From Agrobacterium tumefaciens (lineage in GTDB: Bacteria; Pseudomonadota; Alphaproteobacteria; Rhizobiales; Rhizobiaceae), in the NCBI RefSeq assembly GCF_009649785.1, contig NZ_WJOK01000009.1, positions 152,653 through 216,652 on the forward strand: a stretch of 64,000 nucleotides of DNA, in the 5' to 3' direction. Positions 17,286 through 26,075 of the stretch are shown in pieces; the stretch's first letter is position 1; every line of letters begins with the position of its first letter. The notes under the pieces were generated by a model. That model searched no databases. It was not told the origin of the DNA and saw only the letters and a program-made list of their open reading frames with translations. Made by a program: the position numbers and the translations under genes.

Positions 17286-18130
17286 CTTTCGCCTCGAACG
17301 CCTCCCTGCCGGGTGCGACCCCTGCAAACAGGCTGACAGGCCTGCGGATACCGCTGACCGTCGCCTTGTCCTTCGCCATTATCGCGCTCGTCGTCGCCTG
17401 GTCACTGGCGCCCGGCCTTTTTACCAGTCACAGCCCGGTCGTCGGGGTGCCGACGGACAAATTGCTCGGCCCAAGTCTTGCGCATTGGTTCGGCACCGAC
17501 CACCTCGGCCGCGATGTCTACGCACGCGTCGTTTATGGCACGTCCTCTTCCGTCTCCAGCGCACTCGTCGCGGTCGTCATCGGCGTTTTCGCCGGCGGTC
17601 TCATCGGGCTTCTTGCGGGCTTTCTCGGCGGCTGGGTCGATATCACACTTGCCCGGCTGGTCGATGTGCTCTTGGCAATTCCAAAGTTTCTGCTGGCGGT
17701 GATCGTGGTCACCGCCATCGGTTTCGAGACCATCAATGCCGCCATCGCCACCGGCGTCTCCGCCGTAGCGGTCTTTGCCCGCGTCACGCGTGCGGAGGTC
17801 ATCAAGACCAGACAGGCGACATTCGTGGAGGCTTCGTACCTGCTCGGCGGCTCGCGCTGGTTCATCCTTCTGCGCCACGTTCTGCCCAACGCGTCACGCT
17901 CGGTGCTGCCGCTTGCCGTGTTGCAGTTCGGCGAGTCGATCCTCGTGATCGCAAGCCTTGCCTTTCTCGGATACGGCGACCCGCCGCCCGCCTCGGACTG
18001 GGGCCTGCTGATCTCGATCGGCAAGGATTACCTCAAATGGCCGTGGCTCGTATACGCCCCCGCCTTCGTCACAATCGCGACCGTCCTCTCTGTAAACAGG
18101 ATCAGCCGATGGCTACGCAAGACAGACTGA
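17282..18130 (+). CDS. DppC-type ABC permease
   Basis: A 282-residue integral membrane protein of the DppC/OppC family. After an N-terminal membrane helix it shows the FGTDHLGRDVYARVVYG motif near residue 72 that marks this subfamily. Five further membrane segments follow, with the EAA loop (EASYLLGGSRWFILLRHVLPN). Its last 22 bases overlap the start of the ATPase gene at 18109. Confidence 0.92.
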   Translation: MTFASNASLPGATPANRLTGLRIPLTVALSFAIIALVVAWSLAPGLFTSHSPVVGVPTDKLLGPSLAHWFGTDHLGRDVYARVVYGTSSSVSSALVAVVIGVFAGGLIGLLAGFLGGWVDITLARLVDVLLAIPKFLLAVIVVTAIGFETINAAIATGVSAVAVFARVTRAEVIKTRQATFVEASYLLGGSRWFILLRHVLPNASRSVLPLAVLQFGESILVIASLAFLGYGDPPPASDWGLLISIGKDYLKWPWLVYAPAFVTIATVLSVNRISRWLRKTD

Positions 18131-19848
18131 CCACCACTATCGCCCGCCCCGTTACCTTTGCGGCCAGACCGCAGCCGCAGCAGGCTCCTGTCCCGCTTCT
18201 CCGGGTCAACGATCTTTCGGTTGCCTATGGAGGCCAGGAGGTCGTCAGCAATGTCGGTTTCGAACTCGGCCGTGGCAAGAGCCTTGCCCTCATTGGCGAG
18301 TCCGGTTCCGGCAAATCGACAATCGCCCGCGCGGTCCTTCGGCTTTTGCCAAGCGGGGGACATGCCACCGGCCACGTCACCTTTGGTGATCAGGAGATAT
18401 TGGGACTGCCAGAGCGCAACTTCCGACCGCTGCGGGGACGCGCCATCGGCTTTGTCCCGCAGGATCCAGGCAATTCGCTCAATCCGGTGCGGACAATCGG
18501 CGCGCAGGCCATGGAGGCGGCCGCACTTCTCGACGAGCCTGACAAGGCGATCCGCAAGGCCCTCATTCTCGAGACCTTCGCGCAGGTGGGATTGGAAAAC
18601 CCGGGTGTTGTCTACGAGTCCTACCCGCACCAATTATCCGGCGGCATGTTGCAGCGGGTGCTCATAGGCCTTTCGGTTCTGCCGCGCCCGTCACTTCTGG
18701 TCGCAGACGAGCCAACGTCTGCGCTCGATGTGACGATCCAGAAGCGGATCCTCGATCTGCTCTCGCGGTTGCAGCACGAGCTGGATATCAGCATGCTCCT
18801 CATCACACACGATCTGGCGATCGCCGCCGAACGGGCGGATTCGCTGGTAGTCCTGAAGGGTGGCAAGGTTCAGGAAGCCGGAAGCACCGCATCGGTGTTT
18901 TCCGCACCGGCCTCTGCCTATGCAAGGAAGCTGCATGCGGACGTGCCGGCACTCAATCCGGATCGCTACGCCCGGCTGCGCGATCCGGGTTTCCGTCTGC
19001 TGAAGGCAGAGTCCACGACGACGCCAAAGATCGCGGTCAATGCCGTCACCAAGAATTTCAGGGTCGGCGACAGGGTGCTGACGGCGGTCAACAACGTCTC
19101 CTTCAACGTGCCTGCAGGTACCACCCATGCGCTGGTTGGTGAGTCCGGCTCTGGCAAGACGACAACCATTCGGCTGCTGCTTGGCCTGGAGGAACCCGAC
19201 ACCGGCACGATATCGGTAGCCGGCGAAGAATTGACCGGCCGCTCCCGTACGTCGCTGCGTGCAACCTGGCGCCATCTTCAGTTCGTCTACCAGAACCCGT
19301 TTACCTCGCTTGATCCCACCTGGAGTGTCGAACAGCTGGTGCGCGAGCCGCTTGATCGTTTCAAGATCGGAACCCGTGCGGAACGGCTCGAAACTGTTCG
19401 TGAGGCTTTGGCCAATGTGGGCTTGAGCGAACACCTTCTCAACTGCAAGCCGACGGCCCTTTCGGGTGGCCAGCGCCAGCGCGTTGCCATTGCAAGGGCG
19501 CTGGTTCTCCGACCGGATGTGATCGTGCTCGACGAGCCGACCTCCGCACTTGATGTCAGCGTCCAGGCAGACATCGTCGATGTGCTGCTCTCGCTGCAGG
19601 CGAAGCTCGGCCTGACCTATGTTTTCGTCTCCCATGATCTGGCACTGGTACGCCAGCTCGCCCACACCGTTTCGGTGATGCAGCGCGGGCGTATCGTCGA
19701 ACATGGAACGGTCGTCGATATCTTCGACAATCCGCAGCACCCCTATACCGCGTCGCTGCTGGAATCGATCCCATCCGGTGCCGCAGCCATCGCCCGTGCG
19801 CCACAGCCGCTGCCCCGGCGGGTTCACGATAAGGAAAAGATCGCATGA
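18109..19848 (+). CDS. Fused DppD-DppF double ABC ATPase
   Basis: ATG 18109 is used because ATPase homology begins about 30 residues later; the frame runs upstream only as the shadow of the permease. The 579-residue product has two complete nucleotide-binding domains. The first has Walker A GESGSGKST, signature LSGGMLQR and Walker [13 protein letters not shown]. The second has GESGSGKTT, LSGGQRQR and [13 protein letters not shown] fused pair is common in this importer subgroup and drives both permeases. It overlaps the following monooxygenase start by four bases. Confidence 0.92.
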   Translation: MATQDRLTTTIARPVTFAARPQPQQAPVPLLRVNDLSVAYGGQEVVSNVGFELGRGKSLALIGESGSGKSTIARAVLRLLPSGGHATGHVTFGDQEILGLPERNFRPLRGRAIGFVPQDPGNSLNPVRTIGAQAMEAAALLDEPDKAIRKALILETFAQVGLENPGVVYESYPHQLSGGMLQRVLIGLSVLPRPSLLVADEPTSALDVTIQKRILDLLSRLQHELDISMLLITHDLAIAAERADSLVVLKGGKVQEAGSTASVFSAPASAYARKLHADVPALNPDRYARLRDPGFRLLKAESTTTPKIAVNAVTKNFRVGDRVLTAVNNVSFNVPAGTTHALVGESGSGKTTTIRLLLGLEEPDTGTISVAGEELTGRSRTSLRATWRHLQFVYQNPFTSLDPTWSVEQLVREPLDRFKIGTRAERLETVREALANVGLSEHLLNCKPTALSGGQRQRVAIARALVLRPDVIVLDEPTSALDVSVQADIVDVLLSLQAKLGLTYVFVSHDLALVRQLAHTVSVMQRGRIVEHGTVVDIFDNPQHPYTASLLESIPSGAAAIARAPQPLPRRVHDKEKIA

Positions 19849-20924
19849 CCATCGCTGCACCCATCGATACTGCGTCCACGTCCTTCCGCCCCAAACAGCG
19901 GCTCGGCTTCAATACCCGCGTATCTTTCAGCGACGATGCCGGGCCGGCGCAGGGGCTGCGTGAGGGTATCAAACTGTTCAAGGCTGCCGAACAACTGGGC
20001 TACCAGTCCGGCTGGGCCTATCAGCGGCATTTCGATCACTATCTGTCCTCACCGCTTCCGTTCTTCGCCGCTGCCGGCCAGCATACCCGGCATATTACGC
20101 TCGGTTCTGCGGTCATCCCCATGCGCTATCAGGATCCGATCCTGCTTGCCGAGGCGGCCGGCACGACCGACCTTTTGATTGATGGGCGACTGGAACTTGC
20201 CATTTCGACCGGCGCAAACGCCGCCTTTGACGCGGTATTCGGCACGGTCGACACCGATGCCCGCACAGAGGCCAGACGTCGTCAGGCCCGCTTCCTCTCG
20301 GCAATCGCTGGCGATGTCCTGCACCGTGTCGAAGGCGGCCAATCCAACCCGGAGGGCACGGCACTGCGTGTCACGCCGCATAGCCCGACACTGCGTTCGC
20401 GCATCCGGCAGGGTGCAGCAAGCATTGCTTCGGCTGTGCAGGCGGCGGAACTCGGCATCGGCCTTATCTCGGGAACCGTCCAGCACGATCAGGCAGAAGG
20501 CGAGAGCTTCGGGGAATATCAGGCCCGCATCATCGAGGCCTTCCGTTTCACATGGCGCAAGACATGGACAACGGAACCGCCTCCGGTCGCCGTCGCCGCC
20601 TCCATCCTGGTTGGCACCACGGCCGAGCTTCGCGAAAAATACGCCGCCTATGATCTGGAGCGGCGTACCAAGGGTATTGCCGCGTCTCGCCCCAAAGGCG
20701 CTCTCGAACAGGCAGCCCAGCCAGCGGGGTTTCAAATTTCGCCCGTTTTCCAGGGCACGCCCGATCAGGTGCTGGCATCGGTATTCAACGATCCGGGCCT
20801 TGCAGCAGCCGATGAGGTCGTGCTGTTTTTGCCGCCTGCCTTCGGTCTCGCCGAAAACATACAACTGCTGACCGATCTGGCGGACACGGTGGCTCCGAGC
20901 CTGGGCTGGTCGCCCACCTTTTAA
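19845..20924 (+). CDS. FMN-dependent luciferase-like monooxygenase (LLM), importer-linked
   Basis: A 359-residue TIM-barrel flavin monooxygenase. Family features are the N-terminal strand RLGFNTRVSF, the AEQLGYQSGWAYQRHF segment, ITLGSAVIPMRYQDPILLAEAAGTTDLL near 85-110, and the substrate/FMN loop ELAISTGAN. It is the last gene of the ABC importer operon, coupled to the ATPase by four bases, so it probably acts on the imported compound. It resembles the KPN_01858-type LLM group found next to the same kind of binding protein. LLM enzymes oxygenate sulfonates, sulfones, nitriloacetate or long alkanes; the substrate here is unknown. Confidence 0.85.
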   Translation: MTIAAPIDTASTSFRPKQRLGFNTRVSFSDDAGPAQGLREGIKLFKAAEQLGYQSGWAYQRHFDHYLSSPLPFFAAAGQHTRHITLGSAVIPMRYQDPILLAEAAGTTDLLIDGRLELAISTGANAAFDAVFGTVDTDARTEARRRQARFLSAIAGDVLHRVEGGQSNPEGTALRVTPHSPTLRSRIRQGAASIASAVQAAELGIGLISGTVQHDQAEGESFGEYQARIIEAFRFTWRKTWTTEPPPVAVAASILVGTTAELREKYAAYDLERRTKGIAASRPKGALEQAAQPAGFQISPVFQGTPDQVLASVFNDPGLAAADEVVLFLPPAFGLAENIQLLTDLADTVAPSLGWSPTF

Positions 20925-20944
20925 CCGTTAGGGCACCGAGCGAT

Positions 20945-20959
20945 TGCCACTTCGTGGCA
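20945..20959 (+). terminator. Short stable hairpin after the importer operon
   Basis: TGCCAC-TTC-GTGGCA forms a 6-bp stem with a 3-base loop 21 bases after the LLM stop. No T-run follows, so it may stabilise the 3' end or act only weakly as a terminator. Confidence 0.35.
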
Positions 20960-21024
20960 GCGACTTGAAGACGGAAACGCGGCGGCGGTTGCTGGTCCTA
21001 TATCGAAGGCCGTCACAGGGAATA

Positions 21025-21065
21025 TTTTCTACATATTCGATAGAAAAAGAAAGACCTGTCTTCCT
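21025..21065 (+). promoter_or_regulatory. Shared regulatory element, copy 3
   Basis: This copy has the perfect TTTTCTA-N9-TAGAAAA dyad (21025-21047) with the same spacing as copy 1, followed by the AAAGA-N8-TCTTC dyad. A candidate -10 (TAACAT) lies at 21084-21089, and the SsuD-like gene starts at 21117, so the leader is short here. Confidence 0.75.
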
Positions 21066-21116
21066 CGTTCCTGCGCCGCGCCCTAACATGCTTGCATTGA
21101 ACCTGAAGGAGCGCCC

Positions 21117-22220
21117 ATGTCCGCGGAATTTATCAGCGTAAGCTTTCCCAATGCATCGAACGATCTAAACCCCGTTCCAGACGCACCTGTGGATCCTGTT
21201 TTTCTGGAGCGCTATGCCCGCGCCCTTGATGATTACGGTTTCAACTATACGCTGATCCCTTACTCCTCATCGTCTTTCGATCCTTTCACCCTGGGCGCCA
21301 CGGTGCTCGCGCACACGAAAAACATCAAGATCATCGTCGCCCTGCGGCCGAACACGGTTTATCCCACAGTTGCGGCCAAGTCGCTCGCGACGCTCGATCA
21401 GTTGAGTGGTGGACGTGTCGTGGTGCACTTCATTGCCGGCGGCAGCGATGAAGAACAGGCGCGTGAAGGCGACTTCCTCAACAAGGAAGAACGCTATGAG
21501 CGCCAGGAGGAATATATCCGCATCCTGCGCCTGGCCTGGACCTCGAAAGAGCCCTTCGACTTCGACGGAAAATATTACCAGTTCAAGCAATTCCGCAGCG
21601 CGGTGCGGCCCACAAACGGGCTTATTCCGATTTCGCTCGGCGGCTCCTCGGACGCCGCCTATCGCATCGGTGGTTCGCTCTGCGATATCTTCGGCCTGTG
21701 GGGAGAGCCGCTTGCCGAAACCAAACAGCAGATCGAGCGGGTCTATGCGGAAGCCGCAAAGGCGGGCCGCACGGATCGCCCCCGGATCTGGGTCACATTC
21801 CGGCCGATCGTCGCCGAGACGGACGAGCTTGCCTGGGAAAAGGCTCACAGAACTCTGGATCGGTTGAACGAGAACCGCCAGAAAGGTGTAACACGCGCAC
21901 CGCTCAACGCGCCGCGCCCGGCCAATGTCGGTTCGCAACGGCTTCTGGAAATCGCCGCACGCGGCGATGTGCATGATCGCGCCCTCTGGTATCCGACGGT
22001 CACCGCCACCAATGCCAGCGGCGCCACCACTGCGCTGGTCGGTTCGCCACGCACCATTGCGGATTCCATCCTCGACTACATCGATCTTGGCGCTGACCTG
22101 ATCTCGATCCGCGGCTACGACAATTACAACGACGCGGTGGATTATGGCCGCTACATCCTGCCGCTTGTCCGCGAAGGCATTCGCGAACGGGAAGACGCGA
22201 AGAAAAAGACCGCTGCATAA
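21117..22220 (+). CDS. SsuD-like FMNH2-dependent monooxygenase
   Basis: A 367-residue LLM-family enzyme closest in appearance to alkanesulfonate monooxygenase. Seen features are the start EFISVSFPNASNDLNP, the KIIVALRPNTVYPTVAAKSLATLDQLSGGR block near 65-95, HFIAGGSDEEQAREGDFL near 105, and the C-terminal LVGSPRTIADSI. SsuD uses reduced FMN and oxygen to release sulfite from alkanesulfonates. No flavin reductase gene is adjacent. It has an AAGGAGCG ribosome site and follows shared element copy 3. The substrate is not proven; dialkyl sulfone or sulfonate chemistry is the leading guess. Confidence 0.85.
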   Translation: MSAEFISVSFPNASNDLNPVPDAPVDPVFLERYARALDDYGFNYTLIPYSSSSFDPFTLGATVLAHTKNIKIIVALRPNTVYPTVAAKSLATLDQLSGGRVVVHFIAGGSDEEQAREGDFLNKEERYERQEEYIRILRLAWTSKEPFDFDGKYYQFKQFRSAVRPTNGLIPISLGGSSDAAYRIGGSLCDIFGLWGEPLAETKQQIERVYAEAAKAGRTDRPRIWVTFRPIVAETDELAWEKAHRTLDRLNENRQKGVTRAPLNAPRPANVGSQRLLEIAARGDVHDRALWYPTVTATNASGATTALVGSPRTIADSILDYIDLGADLISIRGYDNYNDAVDYGRYILPLVREGIREREDAKKKTAA

Positions 22221-22232
22221 TGCCGCGATCCG

Positions 22233-22260
22233 GCCCGGTCGCCTGACCGGGCATTTTTTT
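22233..22260 (+). terminator. Rho-independent terminator
   Basis: An 8-bp stem (GCCCGGTC-GCCT-GACCGGGC) is followed by ATTTTTTT, a textbook intrinsic terminator 12 bases after the SsuD-like stop and 73 bases before the next start. Confidence 0.85.
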
Positions 22261-22332
22261 GAAGTGCAGACGGAGCCAATCGCCCCTGATGGGGAAATGG
22301 TATTCCCCACAGCCAGAGAGCCTCGACCACGC

Positions 22333-23514
22333 ATGTCTCATGACCCAACTGTCCTAGACGCAACCGCTCGCATCCTTGAACAGGCCGCACCGGATGCGGA
22401 CCAGACTGGCCAGTTTCCCTGGACGGGTATCCGTGCCGTTCACGAAAGCGGCCTCCTCGAAAGCACGGTTGCGACACGTTATGGCGGCCAAGGAGCGACG
22501 CTTGCCGATACCGCCCACATTCTCGCGGCACTTGGCCGGGGCGATCCTTCCGTGGCGCTGATCAGCGCCATGACGATCTTTACCCATCTCGCCCAGGCCG
22601 CGAAAAACCACTGGCCCGAAGATCTCTACCGGCGGCTTCTGATGGACGCCAAACAACGGCCGTTGCTGCTCAATGCCGCGCGTGTCGAGCCGGAGCTGGG
22701 GTCGCCGGCGCGCGGTGGCCTGCCCGCGACGCTCGCCCGCCGGACAAACAATGGCTGGTCTATCACGGGCCGAAAACGCTTCGTGACGGGCGCATATGGT
22801 CTCACGCATTTCCTTGTCTGGGCGCATACTGACGAAACGCCGGCGCGGGTGGGAACATTCGTGGTGCCGAACGGGTTGCCGGGCATCAAGGTCATCGAGA
22901 ACTGGCAGAGCCTCGGCATGCGCGCTACGGGATCGCACGATGTCGAATATGCCAATGTCGAAATCCCGGCGGAAAACGTCATCGACCTCGTCGATCCATC
23001 GGTCGCCCAGCAGGACAACCGGGCGCATGCGGCACTCACGCTGGCTTTGACAGCGCTTTACCTCGGCGTAGCAGAAGCCGCTCAGGCCAAGTTCATCCGC
23101 TTCGCGCATGAGCGTGTGCCGGCCAATCTCGGCCATCCCATCGCCCGCACGGAACGTTTCATAACGCTTTCAGGCGAAATCGATCTTCTGGTCTCCGGCG
23201 CCCGCCAGATCATTTTCGGCACGCTCGAAAACAACAATGGCGATGCGGAAGGATTCATCAGGGCAAGGCTGCTTGCCGGCCGGCAGCTGCGTGATGCCGT
23301 CGAGATCGCAGTGCGCGGCATCGGCAATCCAGGTCTTGGTAGCGAACTGGGCCTCGAACGACATTTCCGCGACATCCAGACGGTGCTCGTCCATGCGCCG
23401 CAGGAGGATACGTCGATTGCGATTTTGGGCCGCTCCGCCTTTGGCCGCTGGAGCCGCGAGGAGACTGCGGCCGCCCAACCTTCGGCAGGACTGCAAATCC
23501 TGAAATCCGCCTGA
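22333..23514 (+). CDS. Acyl-CoA-dehydrogenase-like flavoprotein monooxygenase (DszC/SfnB type)
   Basis: ATG 22333 (MSHDPTV) is chosen as the first start after the terminator; 393 residues. The fold is the acyl-CoA dehydrogenase one, with an N-terminal helical domain (YGGQGATLADTAHILAALGRGDPSVAL), a beta domain with WSITGRKRFVTGA and NWQSLGMRATGSHDVEY, and a C-terminal helical domain. The catalytic Glu of true acyl-CoA dehydrogenases is not evident and the length fits the DszC/SfnB subgroup, which oxygenate sulfur or nitrogen compounds with FMNH2. The neighbouring SsuD-like gene supports a desulfurisation role. It lies just beyond an intrinsic terminator, so expression depends on readthrough or its own promoter. 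Confidence 0.8.
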   Translation: MSHDPTVLDATARILEQAAPDADQTGQFPWTGIRAVHESGLLESTVATRYGGQGATLADTAHILAALGRGDPSVALISAMTIFTHLAQAAKNHWPEDLYRRLLMDAKQRPLLLNAARVEPELGSPARGGLPATLARRTNNGWSITGRKRFVTGAYGLTHFLVWAHTDETPARVGTFVVPNGLPGIKVIENWQSLGMRATGSHDVEYANVEIPAENVIDLVDPSVAQQDNRAHAALTLALTALYLGVAEAAQAKFIRFAHERVPANLGHPIARTERFITLSGEIDLLVSGARQIIFGTLENNNGDAEGFIRARLLAGRQLRDAVEIAVRGIGNPGLGSELGLERHFRDIQTVLVHAPQEDTSIAILGRSAFGRWSREETAAAQPSAGLQILKSA

Positions 23515-23539
23515 CTATCGTCCCAGCGCCCGGGCACCA

Positions 23540-25060
23540 CTAACCGTGGGCAAGCTTTCGCGCCGGGCCGAAAACCACAAAGCTCAGAGCGGCGAGCAAC
23601 CAGACACTGATGCCAGCATAAAGCATGACCAGACCGAAACCGTCCGCGAGTGCCTGATGGACGAGTGCATCCGAAACACGCTCCACCGACGATCCCGCGG
23701 TTCCCGCCGCGATCTTCTCCGCGAGCGAACGCAGGGCGGGCAAATCCGCGCCGGACGGCAGGTTGGCCCTAAGCGACGACCAGACGCCCTCAACCAGAAT
23801 GAAGCCCATGATCGGGATGTTGATGGCAAGCGAGATCATTCGCGCGCTCATGTCGATGCCGGAGGCCATGCCGGAACGGGCAGCGGGAACGGCACCGGTT
23901 GTCGTATTGGTGACCGGCGTGTTGGTGAGGCCAAGCCCGACACCGGACAGGATGCAGCCGGGCAGCATGGTGAGCCAGCTCGCATCTGCGACACTGCTGC
24001 CAAGTTTCATCAGCATGAAACCGAGACCGATGGTGAACAGCCCGGCCGGGACGACAAGACGGGGTTGATAACGCAGCGACAGACGCTCGGCCAACGGCGG
24101 TACGACCAGCGCTGGCAGCGTATAGGCAAGCAGACCGAGACCGGCGGTGACGCTGTCATAACCAAGGCCCGCCTGAAACCAGATCGGCAGATAGATCATG
24201 AACGGCCAGAAGCTGATGTTCATCGCCGCCGAGCCGATAATCGCGCCGGAAAATGGCCGGATGCGAAATACGGAGAAATCGAACATCGGCCTTGGAGTGA
24301 GCTTTTCGACGATCACGAAGGCGATAAAACTCGCGACTGATAGACCAAGGATCAGAAGTGCCTTTGAACTGGCAAAGCCGAGTTCCGGTCCTTGGGTGAT
24401 GAAAAACGCAAGGCAGAACACGGCAACCGAAAGTGTGGCGATACCGGCAAGATCAAGACGGGTCGCATCCGGATCACGCGATTCTTCCACACCGCTTGCG
24501 GCAAGGAACAGTGTCAGGATGCCGAGGGCCACGTGAACGAGGAATACCCACTCCCAGCTCCACAGCGCAACGATGGCTCCGCCGATGATCGGCCCGAAAC
24601 CCAGCCCGACGCCGGAGACAATACCCCACCAGCCGAAAGCCATTCCACGCTCGCGGGCCGTGCGGAACTGATGTGACAGAATGGCGATCTGGCATACCAG
24701 CATCGCTCCACCGCTTAGTCCCTGAAGGAAGCGTGCGCCGATCAGCACCGCCACGCTTTCAGTCATGCCGCAGGCGAGGGAGGAAATGGCGAAAGCGACG
24801 ATGGTCGCGATGAAGACGCGTTTGCGACCGAAGCGGTCGGCCAACGCGCCGGTTGCCATCAGCACCATCGTCACGCCGATCGTATAGGCGTTCATGATCC
24901 ACTGCAGCTGCCGGAAATCCGCGTGCAGCACCTGCTCGAGCGTCGGCAGGATCGCCGGCACGCTGGAGATTTCCAGCCCGAACATCAGAGCGGAGAGACA
25001 GACGGCAGCGAGCGCAATGGTACTTCTACTCCGGGTTGGGGCGGTAACGGCAAGGGTCAT
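23540..25060 (-). CDS. MFS exporter, DHA2 (EmrB/QacA) family
   Basis: A 506-residue protein with about 14 hydrophobic segments. The MFS motif A region (GALADRFGRKR) is near residue 77 and the antiporter motif C-like segment GIVSGVGLGFGPIIGG near 145. The 14-helix DHA2 family exports hydrophobic drugs by proton antiport. It is divergent from the LysR gene at 25203, with 142 bases between start codons, a common regulator-target arrangement. Confidence 0.9.
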   Translation of the reverse strand: MTLAVTAPTRSRSTIALAAVCLSALMFGLEISSVPAILPTLEQVLHADFRQLQWIMNAYTIGVTMVLMATGALADRFGRKRVFIATIVAFAISSLACGMTESVAVLIGARFLQGLSGGAMLVCQIAILSHQFRTARERGMAFGWWGIVSGVGLGFGPIIGGAIVALWSWEWVFLVHVALGILTLFLAASGVEESRDPDATRLDLAGIATLSVAVFCLAFFITQGPELGFASSKALLILGLSVASFIAFVIVEKLTPRPMFDFSVFRIRPFSGAIIGSAAMNISFWPFMIYLPIWFQAGLGYDSVTAGLGLLAYTLPALVVPPLAERLSLRYQPRLVVPAGLFTIGLGFMLMKLGSSVADASWLTMLPGCILSGVGLGLTNTPVTNTTTGAVPAARSGMASGIDMSARMISLAINIPIMGFILVEGVWSSLRANLPSGADLPALRSLAEKIAAGTAGSSVERVSDALVHQALADGFGLVMLYAGISVWLLAALSFVVFGPARKLAHG

Positions 25061-25202
25061 TCTTCAGCCTTTCGTGGTTCGGACTGAAGCATCAGAAGAC
25101 ATGCACGCTTCGATCCGTGTTTTGCAGAGTCCAAGGCAAATTAGTGAAAGCTTGACCATAACTGAATTGGATGCTTGGATATTTCAGAGACAACAAATTT
25201 GG

Positions 25203-26060
25203 ATGATTAAAGTGACCACTCTGGATGTGGATGCCGTTCAGGCTTTCGTCACCATCGCCGATCTGCAGAGCTTCACCCGCGCTGCCGAAACGCTCGGAAC
25301 CACGCAGGGTGCCATCAGCGTCAAGCTCAAGCGACTGGAAGACCGGCTCGGCCAGCGGCTTCTTGAGCGGACGCCGCGTTCGGTGCGGCTTTCCGCGCAA
25401 GGCGCCGTGTTTCTAACACCAGCCCGCGAATTCCTTGCCGCGCACGATCGCGCCATGGCAGGGCTTTTTTCCACGCGCCGACGCTTTGGCCTTGGCATCG
25501 CCGCCCATGTTGCCGGGCCGGAAGTGCCAACGCTGCTGGCGCGGCTCAACGCGCACGATCCGGGACTGACGATAGAAGTGCGGATGGACAATTCCCGCAC
25601 GTTGCTGGATGCCTTCGACCGCGGCGAGATCGATGCTGCAATCATCCGGCGCGAGGATGACAGGCGTGATGGCGAAGTGCTCGGGCCAGAGCATTTCGGC
25701 TGGTTCGCAGCCCCGCAATTCGAGCATCGTCAGGGCGAGCCGCTGCGACTGGCAGCGCTTTCGCCCGCCTGCGGTGTACGTGACATCGCCGCTCGTGCTC
25801 TTGATTCCGCCGCCATCGCGTGGACGGAAGTCTTTCTTGGCGGCACCTCATCGATGGTGACCGCGGCCGTTTCGGCAGGTCTCGCCATTTCGGCATTCTC
25901 CTGCCGCCTGGCGCCACCCGGTACAATCGAGGTCAGCCAGCGTTTCAGCCTCCCGCCGCTGCCTTCCACCGAGATCGTGATGTTCTCGACCCTTACCGAC
26001 AGCAGATCCCGTGAGGCGCTGCGCACACTGGCCGCCGCTTTCCGGGAGCATCGGCCGTGA
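25203..26060 (+). CDS. LysR-family regulator
   Basis: ATG 25203 (MIKVTTLDVDAVQAF) gives 285 residues; the frame is open further upstream but family similarity begins here. The N-terminal winged helix covers residues 8-65 (FTRAAETLGTTQGAISVKLKRLEDRLGQRLLERTPRS is the core region). The C-terminal part is a LysR substrate-binding domain that ends earlier than average. It is divergent from the MFS gene, its most likely target. It is also the only LysR gene beside the three-element regulon and so a candidate to bind those dyads. Confidence 0.9.
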   Translation: MIKVTTLDVDAVQAFVTIADLQSFTRAAETLGTTQGAISVKLKRLEDRLGQRLLERTPRSVRLSAQGAVFLTPAREFLAAHDRAMAGLFSTRRRFGLGIAAHVAGPEVPTLLARLNAHDPGLTIEVRMDNSRTLLDAFDRGEIDAAIIRREDDRRDGEVLGPEHFGWFAAPQFEHRQGEPLRLAALSPACGVRDIAARALDSAAIAWTEVFLGGTSSMVTAAVSAGLAISAFSCRLAPPGTIEVSQRFSLPPLPSTEIVMFSTLTDSRSREALRTLAAAFREHRP

Positions 26061-26075
26061 CTGTGAGCGACACCC

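Noticed and set aside
17485..18108. Upstream extension of the double-ATPase frame over the DppC-type permease
   Set aside because: Arg-rich shadow translation; ATPase homology starts after 18109.
23546..24340. A 264-codon plus-strand reading frame
   Set aside because: It is antisense to the MFS gene at 23540-25060, has highly charged low-complexity translation, and the MFS frame has clear membrane helices and motifs.
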